A stretch of DNA of 64,000 bases, taken from contig NZ_APVL01000004.1 in the NCBI RefSeq assembly GCF_000565285.1, forward strand, positions 1 to 64,000, in the 5' to 3' direction. This DNA comes from Cytobacillus firmus DS1 (GTDB taxonomy: Bacteria; Bacillota; Bacilli; Bacillales; Cytobacillaceae). The notes below the pieces were generated by a model. It was not told the DNA's origin. It was given only the letters and a program-made list of their open reading frames with translations, and did not search any database. Shown here one piece after another: positions 16,264 to 24,331 of this stretch; the stretch's first letter is position 1; each line of letters starts with the position of its first letter. A program made the translations under genes and the position numbers.

Positions 16264-16797
16264 TTGGCATATATCATACTGAAAAATTCAAAAAAAGAAA
16301 TCAGGAACCAGGAGGAGGTTGCTTCTTTTCTGGAAGAACAGGAGGTTATCTATGAGCAGTGGCCAATAGATAAATTGCCTGAAAATCTCCAGGAGAGATA
16401 CTTGCTTTCCGATGATGAAAAGCAAGAGATACTCGATACTTTTGCAGCAGAAATTAAGGATATTTCTGAAAGAAGAGGATACAAGGCTCAAGATGTGATC
16501 TCCCTTTCAGAGAATACGCCTAATTTGGAACAGCTTCTTCAAAGTTTCCAGCAGGAACACCATCATACAGACGATGAGGTGAGATTTATTGTCAGCGGCC
16601 ATGGGGTTTTTATTATACAAGGAAAAGATGGGGAATTCTTTGAAGTGTTCCTGAATCCTGGCGATTTAATATCCGTCCCTGAAAATATCCGTCATTATTT
16701 TACTCTGCAGGATGATAGAAAGGTAGTTGCCATCCGGATTTTTGTATCTGCAGAAGGATGGGTGCCAATATATGAAGAAGAGGAAGTTCATCAATAA
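16264..16797 (+). CDS. mtnD: Acireductone dioxygenase
   Basis: A 177-residue cupin that cleaves acireductone with O2 to formate and 4-methylthio-2-oxobutyrate (iron form) or to off-pathway products (nickel form). Metal ligands are visible in HHHTDDEVRF (His, His, Glu) and in the later IRHYFTL (His). The TTG at 16264 follows AGAGAGGG and gives the usual MAYIIL start; the TTG at 16255 is inside the ribosome site. Last gene of the SAM-controlled operon. A weak CCCA/TGGG hairpin with a T tract near 16806-16832 may terminate it. Confidence 0.92.
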   Translation: MAYIILKNSKKEIRNQEEVASFLEEQEVIYEQWPIDKLPENLQERYLLSDDEKQEILDTFAAEIKDISERRGYKAQDVISLSENTPNLEQLLQSFQQEHHHTDDEVRFIVSGHGVFIIQGKDGEFFEVFLNPGDLISVPENIRHYFTLQDDRKVVAIRIFVSAEGWVPIYEEEEVHQ

Positions 16798-16929
16798 TTA
16801 TTTGACCCATTGCTGCGGCTTTGGGTTTTTTATTTTCTTGCTATAGCACTTGGATATTTTTTACACGACCAGGTCTTGAAAATTTTTATCAAATACTGCT
16901 GATTTCACTAGTTTTTTATTAGCAGAAGG

Positions 16930-16936
16930 TGTCGAA
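16930..16936 (+). promoter_or_regulatory. Possible Spo0A (0A) box upstream of the Spo0E-like gene
   Basis: TGTCGAA matches the 0A box consensus TGNCGAA. It lies 161 bases before the start of a Spo0E-family gene. A seven-base match is weak evidence. Confidence 0.3.
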
Positions 16937-17096
16937 ACAGCGTGAGGGTAAAGTGAAATTAGTGTCGATTAAAATAAATTTGGAAAAAGATTGTCTAATA
17001 TTGCGAATCTATTTACATTTATAGAAATTCTTGTAATAATGCTTCAAGTAGACACATTTATATCGGATAAAAGGGATAGGATTAGGAGGAAGAAAG

Positions 17097-17330
17097 TTGC
17101 GCAATAAAAGAATACAGCTGCTGACTGAAATTCAGCAAAAAAGAGAAAAAATGATAGAAACGTCCAGAAAAAACGGAATGGCGAGCCAGGAAACGATTCG
17201 CTGCAGCCAGGAACTCGATCAATTGATTTTTGAATATCAATGCGTCATTAAACGGGAGAAGGAACAAAAGAAAAGAATGAGAGTTTCATTCAGGCAAATG
17301 ATTCTATCCTGGAAGAAAGCAGTTGTATAA
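17097..17330 (+). CDS. Spo0E-family aspartyl-phosphate phosphatase
   Basis: A 77-residue helical protein with the Spo0E signature SQELDQLIFEYQ at about residues 39-50. The family dephosphorylates Spo0A~P, delaying sporulation. The N-terminal half forms the partner helix (LTEIQQKREKMIETS). The TTG start follows AGGAGGAAG. In B. subtilis spo0E also lies shortly after mtnD, which supports orthology to spo0E, although Bacillus genomes carry several paralogues. With the KinE- and KinD-like kinases here it represents the opposing arm of the phosphorelay. Confidence 0.8.
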   Translation: MRNKRIQLLTEIQQKREKMIETSRKNGMASQETIRCSQELDQLIFEYQCVIKREKEQKKRMRVSFRQMILSWKKAVV

Positions 17331-17379
17331 TTTAAATAACTGAGCATATTTATTGATCATATATAACAAGAAAGTCAAA

Positions 17380-17410
17380 AAGGATCCGTGGAGGGTTCTT
17401 TTTTTTTTTT
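17380..17410 (+). terminator. Terminator of the Spo0E-like gene
   Basis: AAGGATCC pairs with GGGTTCTT (two G-T pairs) around a five-base loop, followed by about ten T. Confidence 0.8.
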
Positions 17411-17439
17411 GAAAGGTAAGAAAGTATAAAATTTTGAAC

Positions 17440-17571
17440 GTCGATAACTGTCTAGCTCCAGCGCCTACCCCCTCGAGGTCACAAGCCAATCCTCCCAAAA
17501 AGGCAAAGAACGCCTTTCCGGGAGGCTCGTCTTGTGCTTGTCGGGGTGGGCAAGGCGCTTGCGCTTTTCTT
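17440..17571. repeat. Interspersed palindromic repeat, family A, copy 1
   Basis: The left end is TCTAGCTCCAGCGCCTACCC then CCTCGAGGTCACAAGCC, and the right end GGGTGGGCAAGGCGCTTGCG folds back on it. Inner stems are CCTCCC/GGGAGG and AAAGGC/GCCTTT. Copies are at 22691-22952 and 51310-51463. The small open frame across it (17434-17652) is not a gene. Remaining bases to 17726 hold the fix operon leader. Confidence 0.85.
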
Positions 17572-17726
17572 ACAGTTCGCCGCTATTCTAGCAATAAACA
17601 TATTAATTCATTAAAGAAGTACTATGCCTGTTTAGAGAATCATATATCGTAATACAAAGCTTTTTTTATCACTTAAAGTAATCAATACTCATACAAGCTT
17701 TAAGTTAAGAGGAGGGAATTTAAAAA

Positions 17727-18545
17727 ATGCACATAGTTGTGTGTGTCAAGCAAGTCCCAGATACAAAAATTATTAAAATTAATCCGAAGACCAATACTCT
17801 TGACCGGCGCAGTGCTCCTGCCATTTTAAACCCTTATGACGCCCATGCAGTGCAGGAAGCAGTGAAAATAACAAAGACCTTAGGAAAAGGCACTATATCG
17901 GTTTTATCCATGGGGCCTCCACAGGCTGTTGCTGTTATTAAGAAAAGCATTGAAATTGGAGCAGACCGCGGTTTTTTAATTTCGGACCGTGCATTTGCCG
18001 GTGCCGACACATTGGCAACAAGCTATGCCTTGTCTAAAGCATTAGAACGTATTTCAAAAGATATGCCTGTGGATTTAATTCTATGCGGAAAGCATGCCAT
18101 TGATGGAGATACCGGTCAGGTTGGGCCAGGCATCGCAAGGCGGCTGGATATTCCGCCTGTCACCAATGTGATCGAGGTAGCCGAAGTTAATGAAAGTGAA
18201 AAGACGATTGTTATCAAAAGGAAAATCACGAACGGATATGAATTAATTCAAGCTCAAATCCCTTGTCTTCTGACCGTTGAAAAAGAGATTAATAGCATAG
18301 AATATTCCCCTATGCCTAATATGATAAAAGCTGCCAGATATGAGCCGGTTATCTGGTCTGTTAATGATCTTGAAGAAGTGGATCGGACACAGCTTGGATT
18401 GAAGGGATCTCCTACGATAGTGGGTAAAATGTTTACCCCGCCAAAGCCGGAAGGCGGAAAAAGGCTGGAAGGGAATGCAGACGAACAGATTCAGCAGCTG
18501 ATGGAGCTTCTTAATGATAAAAAAGAGCTGTTTGCAGGCAAATAA
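17727..18545 (+). CDS. fixA: Electron transfer flavoprotein beta subunit, FixA type
   Basis: A 272-residue ETF beta-like protein, the FixA part of the FixAB flavoprotein dimer that takes electrons from NADH. It opens MHIVVCVKQVPDTKIIKINP, typical of this group, and has the ETF signature around CGKHAIDGDTGQVGPGIAR. GAGGAGGG precedes the ATG. First gene of a compact fixABCX operon (next gene 23 bases on). No nif genes are in the window. It is distinct from the etfBA of beta-oxidation that Bacillus also carries (known from the genus). Confidence 0.9.
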   Translation: MHIVVCVKQVPDTKIIKINPKTNTLDRRSAPAILNPYDAHAVQEAVKITKTLGKGTISVLSMGPPQAVAVIKKSIEIGADRGFLISDRAFAGADTLATSYALSKALERISKDMPVDLILCGKHAIDGDTGQVGPGIARRLDIPPVTNVIEVAEVNESEKTIVIKRKITNGYELIQAQIPCLLTVEKEINSIEYSPMPNMIKAARYEPVIWSVNDLEEVDRTQLGLKGSPTIVGKMFTPPKPEGGKRLEGNADEQIQQLMELLNDKKELFAGK

Positions 18546-18568
18546 CAGTAATAAATGGGGGGATTTGC

Positions 18569-19594
18569 ATGATGGATGAATACAGGGGAGTATGGGTATT
18601 CATAGAACAAAATGATGGGAGAATTGAAGGGGTTTCCCTTGAATTGCTAGGTGCAGGCAGAAGGCTGGCAGATAAGCTTGTAGTGCCTCTTTCCGGCGTA
18701 TTGCTTGGATATGAAATAAAGTCTTTAAGCCGGGAGGTCATCTCATATGGTGCTGATCAGGTTTATGTAATCGACCACGAAGTAATGAAGGATTACAGGA
18801 CAGAATCTTATATGAAGGCAGTTATCAATCTTGCAGAAAAGTATAAACCTGAAATATTTCTCTATGGGGCTACCTCCAATGGTAAAGATTTAGCCAGCGC
18901 AGTGGCCACAGATCTCAGTACTGGATTGACAGCGGATACAACCATGCTTGATGTAGAAGTGGAAAAGAGGCTGCTTGAAGCAAGCCGTCCGGCATTTGGA
19001 GGAAATATAATGGCAACTATCCTCTGCAAAAAACACCGGCCGCAGATGGCTACTGTCCGCCCTAAGGTTATGAAGGCAATGGAGCCGGATCCTGATAGGC
19101 ATGGTGAGGTTATAGAGGAACCGATTACGCTGAAAGAAGATGATATGCGCACAAAGGTGATTAAAATTGTGAAAGATGTCACAAAAAAAGTGAATTTAGC
19201 TGAAGCCCATGTTGTCGTTGCAGGCGGAAAAGGGATGGGTGATCTTCAAAACTTCCAGCTGATCCATGAGCTGGCTGACACCATTGGAGCGACCGTAGGT
19301 GGTACAAGGGATGTAGTGGAGGCAGGATGGCTTCCGCATGAACAGCAGGTGGGGCAGACAGGAGAAACCATTACACCAAAGATCTATTTTGCTATTGGGA
19401 TTTCAGGGGCAATTCAGCATGTTGTAGGCATGAAGAATTCAGAGTTTATTATTGCGATTAACAAGGATCCACAAGCCCCTATATTCGATGTAGCAACTTA
19501 CGGTATTGTTGGTGATGCACTTGAAATTGTTCCGAAGCTGATTAAAGAGTTCAAGGAAGCGAGAGAAAGAGGGGGTGAAATGAGCTATGTCTGA
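18569..19594 (+). CDS. fixB: Electron transfer flavoprotein alpha subunit, FixB type
   Basis: A 341-residue ETF alpha-like protein. The C-terminal FAD domain shows VVAGGKGMGD, the VGGTRDVVEAGWLP segment, QVGQTGETITPKIYFAIGIS and INKDPQAPIFDVATYGIVGD, all characteristic. With FixA it should bind the bifurcating FAD. The ATG follows GGGGGGATT. The gene overlaps fixC by eight bases, indicating coupled translation. Confidence 0.92.
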   Translation: MMDEYRGVWVFIEQNDGRIEGVSLELLGAGRRLADKLVVPLSGVLLGYEIKSLSREVISYGADQVYVIDHEVMKDYRTESYMKAVINLAEKYKPEIFLYGATSNGKDLASAVATDLSTGLTADTTMLDVEVEKRLLEASRPAFGGNIMATILCKKHRPQMATVRPKVMKAMEPDPDRHGEVIEEPITLKEDDMRTKVIKIVKDVTKKVNLAEAHVVVAGGKGMGDLQNFQLIHELADTIGATVGGTRDVVEAGWLPHEQQVGQTGETITPKIYFAIGISGAIQHVVGMKNSEFIIAINKDPQAPIFDVATYGIVGDALEIVPKLIKEFKEARERGGEMSYV

Positions 19595-20882
19595 AAAGTT
19601 TGATGTCATTGTGGTCGGGGCTGGGCCTGCAGGAACTTCCTGTGCTTACACCTGCGCTAAAAACGGCCTAAAAGTCCTGCAAATCGAAAGAGGAGAATAT
19701 CCGGGCAGCAAAAATGTAATGGGCGGAGTGTTGTATCGTAAGCAAATGGAAGACATCATCCCGGAGTTTTGGAAGGAAGCACCACTCGAACGGCCTGTCA
19801 TAGAACAGCGTTTCTGGATGATGGATAAAGAATCGGCTGTGAGTTTTGGCTATAAAGGTCTTGAGTGGGGAAAGGAACCATATAATAATTTTACAGTGCT
19901 CCGGGCGCCATTTGACCAATGGTTTGCAAAGAAAGGGGTTGAGCAGGGCGTTTTATTAATAAATGAGACGGTCGTACTTGAGTGTCTGACTGAAAATGGA
20001 AAAGTGGTTGGTGTAAGAACTGACCGTCCTGATGGAGAGATATATGCAGATGTAGTGGTTTTAGCAGATGGTGTGAACTCGCTGCTGGCAAAGCAGCTTG
20101 GCTACCATAAAGAATTTCGCCCTGATGAAGTGGCGCTGACAGTAATGGAAGTCATTAATCTTTCTAAAGACAAAATTAATGACCGGTTTAACCTGGAAGA
20201 CAACCAGGGCTGTACGATTGAAATTTTCGGGGACTCCACAAAAGGCAATCTCGGAACAGCTTTCATTTACACCAATAAAGATAGTGTCAATATTGGTGTG
20301 GGAACAACGCTGTCAAGCATGATCAAGGCAAAGCTTAAGCCATATGACCTGCTGGACTATTTAAAAACACACCCTATGGTAAGACCCTTAATTGAAGGGG
20401 GAGAGTCCGCTGAATATCTGGCCCATTTGATTCCTGAAGGAGGCTACCATTCGGTGCCGAAAGTGGCCGGAAATGGTGTTCTTCTTGCAGGTGATGCGGC
20501 ACAGCTTGTTAATGCCATTCACCGCGAAGGCTCCAATATGGCCATGGCTTCCGGAACATTGGCTGCAGAAACCATCATTGCCGCCAAAGAGCGGGGTGAT
20601 TATAGCGAAACCAGCTTGAATCAATACAGGGAAAAATTGTATCAAAGCTTTATTATTAAGGATCTGGAAAAATATAAAGATGCGGCTCACACGTTTGAAC
20701 ACTACCCGCAGTATTTTAAGGAATATGTTCCGATGCTGAACAGGGCAGCGAACAAATTCTTTACTGTTGATGGGACTCCGAAGAAAGATAAGCAGAAGGA
20801 AATTATGAAGAGCTTCACCAGTGAACGCGGGACTATTCGTGTGCTTCAAGACATGTACAGGGCATGGAAGGCGGTGAAATAA
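19587..20882 (+). CDS. fixC: FixC-type FAD-dependent quinone oxidoreductase
   Basis: A 431-residue flavoprotein related to ETF-quinone oxidoreductase. It has the N-terminal dinucleotide fold VVGAGPAGTSCAYTCAKNGL, VVLADGVNS, and the FAD site GVLLAGDAAQLVNAIHREGSN. In FixABCX it passes the high-potential electron to quinone at the membrane, while FixX helps send the other to ferredoxin or flavodoxin. Overlaps fixB by eight bases and fixX by one (TAATG). Confidence 0.92.
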   Translation: MSEKFDVIVVGAGPAGTSCAYTCAKNGLKVLQIERGEYPGSKNVMGGVLYRKQMEDIIPEFWKEAPLERPVIEQRFWMMDKESAVSFGYKGLEWGKEPYNNFTVLRAPFDQWFAKKGVEQGVLLINETVVLECLTENGKVVGVRTDRPDGEIYADVVVLADGVNSLLAKQLGYHKEFRPDEVALTVMEVINLSKDKINDRFNLEDNQGCTIEIFGDSTKGNLGTAFIYTNKDSVNIGVGTTLSSMIKAKLKPYDLLDYLKTHPMVRPLIEGGESAEYLAHLIPEGGYHSVPKVAGNGVLLAGDAAQLVNAIHREGSNMAMASGTLAAETIIAAKERGDYSETSLNQYREKLYQSFIIKDLEKYKDAAHTFEHYPQYFKEYVPMLNRAANKFFTVDGTPKKDKQKEIMKSFTSERGTIRVLQDMYRAWKAVK

Positions 20883-21166
20883 TGTCAACGAAAACGATCG
20901 AAGAAAAGCAATATTTAGTTCGTTTTAAGGCAGATACAAAATCACATCTTACCGTATTGGATCATGATATCTGTATGACAAAATGCCCCGATAAAATATG
21001 CACCATTTTCTGCCCGGCTGAGGTCTATAAGTGGGAAGGGCTGAGAATGCAGGTCGGTTACGAAGGTTGTCACGAGTGCGGCAGCTGCAGGATAGGATGC
21101 CCGTATCAGAATATTAAATGGGAATATCCGAAAGGCGGCCATGGAATAGTATTCAGGCTTGCATAA
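20882..21166 (+). CDS. fixX: FixX ferredoxin-like protein
   Basis: A 94-residue iron-sulfur protein. Cysteines occur in CMTKCPDKICTIFCP and in CHECGSCRIGCP, the arrangement of FixX and the ETF-QO cluster domain. The ATG at 20882 shares a base with the fixC stop codon; upstream in-frame codons lie inside fixC. It completes fixABCX. Acceptor ferredoxin or flavodoxin is not encoded nearby. Confidence 0.92.
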   Translation: MSTKTIEEKQYLVRFKADTKSHLTVLDHDICMTKCPDKICTIFCPAEVYKWEGLRMQVGYEGCHECGSCRIGCPYQNIKWEYPKGGHGIVFRLA

Positions 21167-21188
21167 ATCAGCCCTTCAGGATCATACA

Positions 21189-21216
21189 AAAACCGGCCAT
21201 CGAATTGGCCGGTTTT
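21189..21216 (+). terminator. Terminator of fixABCX
   Basis: An 11-base-pair perfect stem AAAACCGGCCA/TGGCCGGTTTT with six-base loop lies 22 bases after fixX. Confidence 0.8.
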
Positions 21217-21592
21217 GAAAAGGGGGGTATGAAAAAGGCTCTATCTTTCGGTACATGTACATTATAAGCTTGAAATATTAAAAAACTGTTAACAAGATAT
21301 ATATAAACTGTGAATTCTAGAATGATTTTCTAAGCTGACGCGTTAATGCTTTTGAGTGATAGTGCTTTAGTAACTTAATTTTTTATGCAGAATTTGTTAA
21401 ACTGAATGTGGTCGAACTTTTATAGTTGACCCCCTATAATCTGGAGAGCTTAGTTTGTCTAGGCTCTTTTTTTATTGTATTAAGAGTTGAATTTTTATTG
21501 GACGAGATTAGAAGTAGAATTTACCTATATGTATGTTATTTCACATGCGAGGGTAAAAAAAGATGGAGCGAAGGAGAAATGTTTTCTTGAGG
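21217..21592. other. Gene-free region with an orphan terminator
   Basis: After the fix terminator there is no ORF of note until the 106-residue gene ending at 21593. The region holds a second strong terminator at 21445 and a weak promoter-like pair TTGAGT (21352-21357) and TTAATT (21375-21380), 17 bases apart, so a short RNA is conceivable. Confidence 0.3.
21445..21473 (+). terminator. Orphan intrinsic terminator
   Basis: AGAGCTTAG pairs with CTAGGCTCT (one G-T pair) around TTTGT, followed by six T. No ORF precedes it within 270 bases. Confidence 0.8.
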
Positions 21593-21913
21593 CTAGCTGA
21601 TTTTTTCTTGTCTATTTAAAAAACTGAACTTGCAGCCTTGGACATTGGCTTCAATTTCTCTGGCGTGTTCAAAAGCTTTATGGATGCATTCATGTAGGGA
21701 TGACGAATAGAGTACTTCATTCCATGAAAAACTTCCTTCTGAATCTGATGGATAAATGGTTACTTTCCAGCAATAATACTCTTTTTCCTGTTCTTTAAGC
21801 TGTCCTTCCAGAGCGATGAGCCAATGGGTTTTCCCGGTGGAAAGGAATGAGTCAGCTGAATTGGCCGGAATAAGGCATTTTTGATAAAATTCATAATAGG
21901 TTGGCATGTGCAT
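21593..21913 (-). CDS. Hypothetical protein (106 residues)
   Basis: A soluble protein with mixed secondary structure (YYCWKVTIYPSDSEGSFSWN, then HECIHKAFEHAREIEANVQG) and no motif I recognise. The ATG at 21913 follows AGGAGGGAT closely, supporting a real gene. It is divergent from the hemerythrin gene, whose promoter region it shares. Function unknown. Confidence 0.6.
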   Translation of the reverse strand: MHMPTYYEFYQKCLIPANSADSFLSTGKTHWLIALEGQLKEQEKEYYCWKVTIYPSDSEGSFSWNEVLYSSSLHECIHKAFEHAREIEANVQGCKFSFLNRQEKIS

Positions 21914-22045
21914 TTTTTATCCCTCCTAACAATTTACGGTTTAGCTGCTCCGATATAAAGATAACTTACCTTTATTATATGGTAAAAAACGAGAAGATTG
22001 CACAAAATTATTTAAATTTTTAGAAAATTTTTTGAGATACAGAAA

Positions 22046-22098
22046 GTGATGGGCATCACAACAATCCTTCCTGCCATTTCTTATACTGAACCTATAAT
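22046..22098 (+). promoter_or_regulatory. Putative FNR box and promoter of the hemerythrin gene
   Basis: GTGA-N6-TCACA (22046-22060) resembles the TGTGA-N6-TCACA site of Bacillus Fnr. A TATACT at 22082-22087 would start transcription near 22094, which puts the box centre at about -41.5, the classic activator position. A TATAAT at 22093-22098 is an alternative -10. Confidence 0.5.
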
Positions 22099-22117
22099 AG
22101 ATAGGAGGGGTTTAGGG

Positions 22118-22639
22118 ATGGAAGGCTGTATGAGTTCCATGATGGGAAATGGTCCAATCATTCTTAGCAAAGGACTGAAACAGCTGAAAGAGGAGCATCC
22201 TCCTCTTTTGGCAATGCTTGAAGAGGTTCTTTATATCACAATTAAAATGGAGGAATCTCCAGACAGAGCTCTTTTCGAAAAGTTAACTGAACAAGTGCAA
22301 AATTTCTGCAGTATGCTTGATCCCCATTCAGAAAGGGAGGAAGGCGTGCTTTTCCGCATGATGGAACAATACCTGGGAAAAGGAACAGGACCTATCGCTG
22401 TTATGGAGTATGAGCATGATCAGGCTAAAAGCTGTATTAAAGCCTTCTTAAGAGCAGCGGAAGGAATAGAGCATTTGTCTGAAAAAGAAATGGCCGAACA
22501 CTCCGGGTTAATAAAAAAGGCATACTACACTCTGACACAGCATTTTTCTAAAGAAGAAAACGTTCTTTTTCCTATGGCAGAAAACCTTCTTAATGAACAC
22601 GAAAAAGATGAGCTTTATATTAAAATTCAGCAAATATAA
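22118..22639 (+). CDS. Hemerythrin-domain (HHE) protein
   Basis: A 173-residue four-helix protein with a probable di-iron site built from EEHPPLL, DPHSEREEG, EYEHDQAK and QHFSKEENVLFP, the His/Glu spacing of the HHE family. Such proteins bind O2 or NO or repair iron centres. The ATG at 22118 follows AGGAGGGG; the frame extending to 22046 includes promoter sequence. An FNR-like box upstream suggests induction under low oxygen, in line with the function. Confidence 0.85.
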   Translation: MEGCMSSMMGNGPIILSKGLKQLKEEHPPLLAMLEEVLYITIKMEESPDRALFEKLTEQVQNFCSMLDPHSEREEGVLFRMMEQYLGKGTGPIAVMEYEHDQAKSCIKAFLRAAEGIEHLSEKEMAEHSGLIKKAYYTLTQHFSKEENVLFPMAENLLNEHEKDELYIKIQQI

Positions 22640-22661
22640 AGAGGAGGCAGCGCCTCCTCTT
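22639..22661 (+). terminator. Terminator-like hairpin after the hemerythrin gene
   Basis: AAGAGGAGGC and GCCTCCTCTT form a ten-pair stem with a three-base loop immediately after the stop codon; the T tract is poor. Confidence 0.6.
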
Positions 22662-22690
22662 ATAAAAAAATTAGAAAGTATCAATTAAAC

Positions 22691-22952
22691 TTCGAGAAAT
22701 GTCTAGCTTCAGCGCCTACCCCCTCGAGGTCACAAGCCTGTCTGGTTGCGGCTCCTAGGGACTCGGAGTCATAAGATTTCCTTTCTAGAAGGAAGAACGC
22801 CTTCTAACAGGAACTGTCATATGCCTGAGGCCCGCAGGACAAGGAAGGCTTCGTCAGCATAATCATCTCACGACCAAAAGCGGCAGCTTTTAGGAGGACG
22901 TGGCGTTCTTAGTCTGCGTTTCTTAGAGGACAAGGCACTTACGCTTTTCTTA
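22691..22952. repeat. Interspersed palindromic repeat, family A, copy 2 (long form)
   Basis: The left end GTCTAGCTTCAGCGCCTACC then CCCTCGAGGTCACAAGCC nearly equals copy 1, and the right end is AAGGCACTTACGCTTTTCTT. The centre is about 130 bases longer than in copy 1 and contains other hairpins. It lies between convergent genes and touches the end of the exporter gene. Confidence 0.8.
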
Positions 22953-24185
22953 TTTATTCCATTCGGAAATCCTTTCATCCGGGGGAAGCAATAATGTCAG
23001 TAATCCTAAAACGGGAAGAAACCCTGTTAATATAATCATATTAGCCAGACCAAGAGTGTCGGCTAAATAGCCCAAAGCAACGGAGCCTATTGCGCCCATG
23101 CCAAATGCCAGCCCTACTGTCAGTCCAGCCATGGTGCCGATTTTGCCGGGAACGAGTTCCTGGGCGTATACAACTGTCACAGAAAAACTTGACATAAGTA
23201 TAAATCCACCCGCCACCAGCATGATAAATGCAATAGCGGAAGGCACGAATGGAATCAGGATGGAAAGTGGAACAGTCAGGATCATTGAAAGAAAAATAAT
23301 CTGTTTCTTTCCAAACCGATCTGCGAGCGGTCCGCCAAAAAACGTACCCAGCGCACCTGATACTAAAAATGCAAATAAGAAGAGCTGTGCCTGACTTATG
23401 GAGAAAGAATATTTTTCTATTGCATAAAAAGCATAGAAATTTGTCATCCCGGAAATATACCATGAACGCGCGAATATCAAAAAAAGAACCAGAAGGAGGG
23501 CTCCCCACACCTTTTTAGAAATTCTTTTGTTTTGACGGGCACCTGAACCTTTCCGCGGTGCAGAGGCGGTCAGTTCCTGCTGAAGACGTCCTGTATACCA
23601 AAATGCAATATAAACCAGCAGGCCAACTGCAATTGCCGCAACTCCAGTAAACCAGGCAGCCCCTATTTGGCCAAGAGGAACGAGTATGAGGGCTGTGATG
23701 ATGGGAGCCAGTGCCTGTCCGGTATTTCCCCCAACTTGATAAATTGATTGAGCAAGTCCTCTGCGCTGTCCAGCTGCCATATATGCTACCCTGGAACCTT
23801 CAGGATGGAACACAGCCGAACCCAAACCAATGAAGAGAACTGAAAGAATGATCCATTTATAATCGGGAGCAAATGCCAGGCCTAATACACCAAATAAAGT
23901 TGAGGTGAGGCCGATTGGCAATGCAAAAGGGAAGGGTTTTTTATCAGTGGCCATCCCAATGACAGGCTGCATGATGGAAGAAACCATATTTAACGAAAAA
24001 GCAATCATTCCCAGCTGTGAGTAGGTCAGTCCCATAGATTTTTCCAAAATCGGAAACATAGCTGGGATAACGGATTGGATGGAATCATTCAATAGGTGGC
24101 AAAGCCCAATGATGAATAATATCCGATAGGCTGTTTTCTGCTGCGGATCAGAGTTTGGATTGATTGTAGCAGCGGTAGCACTCAT
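22950..24185 (-). CDS. MFS exporter, fosmidomycin-resistance (Fsr) type
   Basis: A 411-residue transporter with about 12 membrane segments. The start of the membrane domain, LCHLLNDSIQSVIPAMFPIL, is the Fsr-type signature, followed by GSAVFHPEGSRVAYMAAGQR and a cytoplasmic loop rich in Lys/Arg (about residues 210-235). The motif ADRFGKK occurs in the second half. The ATG at 24185 has AAGGAGACT upstream; the longer frame to 24212 includes that site. Exports small molecules by proton antiport; true substrate unknown. No regulator adjoins. Confidence 0.85.
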   Translation of the reverse strand: MSATAATINPNSDPQQKTAYRILFIIGLCHLLNDSIQSVIPAMFPILEKSMGLTYSQLGMIAFSLNMVSSIMQPVIGMATDKKPFPFALPIGLTSTLFGVLGLAFAPDYKWIILSVLFIGLGSAVFHPEGSRVAYMAAGQRRGLAQSIYQVGGNTGQALAPIITALILVPLGQIGAAWFTGVAAIAVGLLVYIAFWYTGRLQQELTASAPRKGSGARQNKRISKKVWGALLLVLFLIFARSWYISGMTNFYAFYAIEKYSFSISQAQLFLFAFLVSGALGTFFGGPLADRFGKKQIIFLSMILTVPLSILIPFVPSAIAFIMLVAGGFILMSSFSVTVVYAQELVPGKIGTMAGLTVGLAFGMGAIGSVALGYLADTLGLANMIILTGFLPVLGLLTLLLPPDERISEWNK

Positions 24186-24331
24186 AATGTAAGTCTCCTT
24201 CTTTCTGAACATTTCGTGAAGCTAAATATAGTGTACCTTATTCGCGAGTCTATCAAAATAGCTATTTTGAAAATCTGTTATATATTATATAATTTACATT
24301 ATTCAGAATAAAGATGAGAGCAGGGGAGCTT

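Noticed and set aside
17434-17652. 72-codon frame across repeat copy A1
   Set aside because: It lies within the palindromic repeat, lacks a ribosome site and would encode low-complexity sequence.
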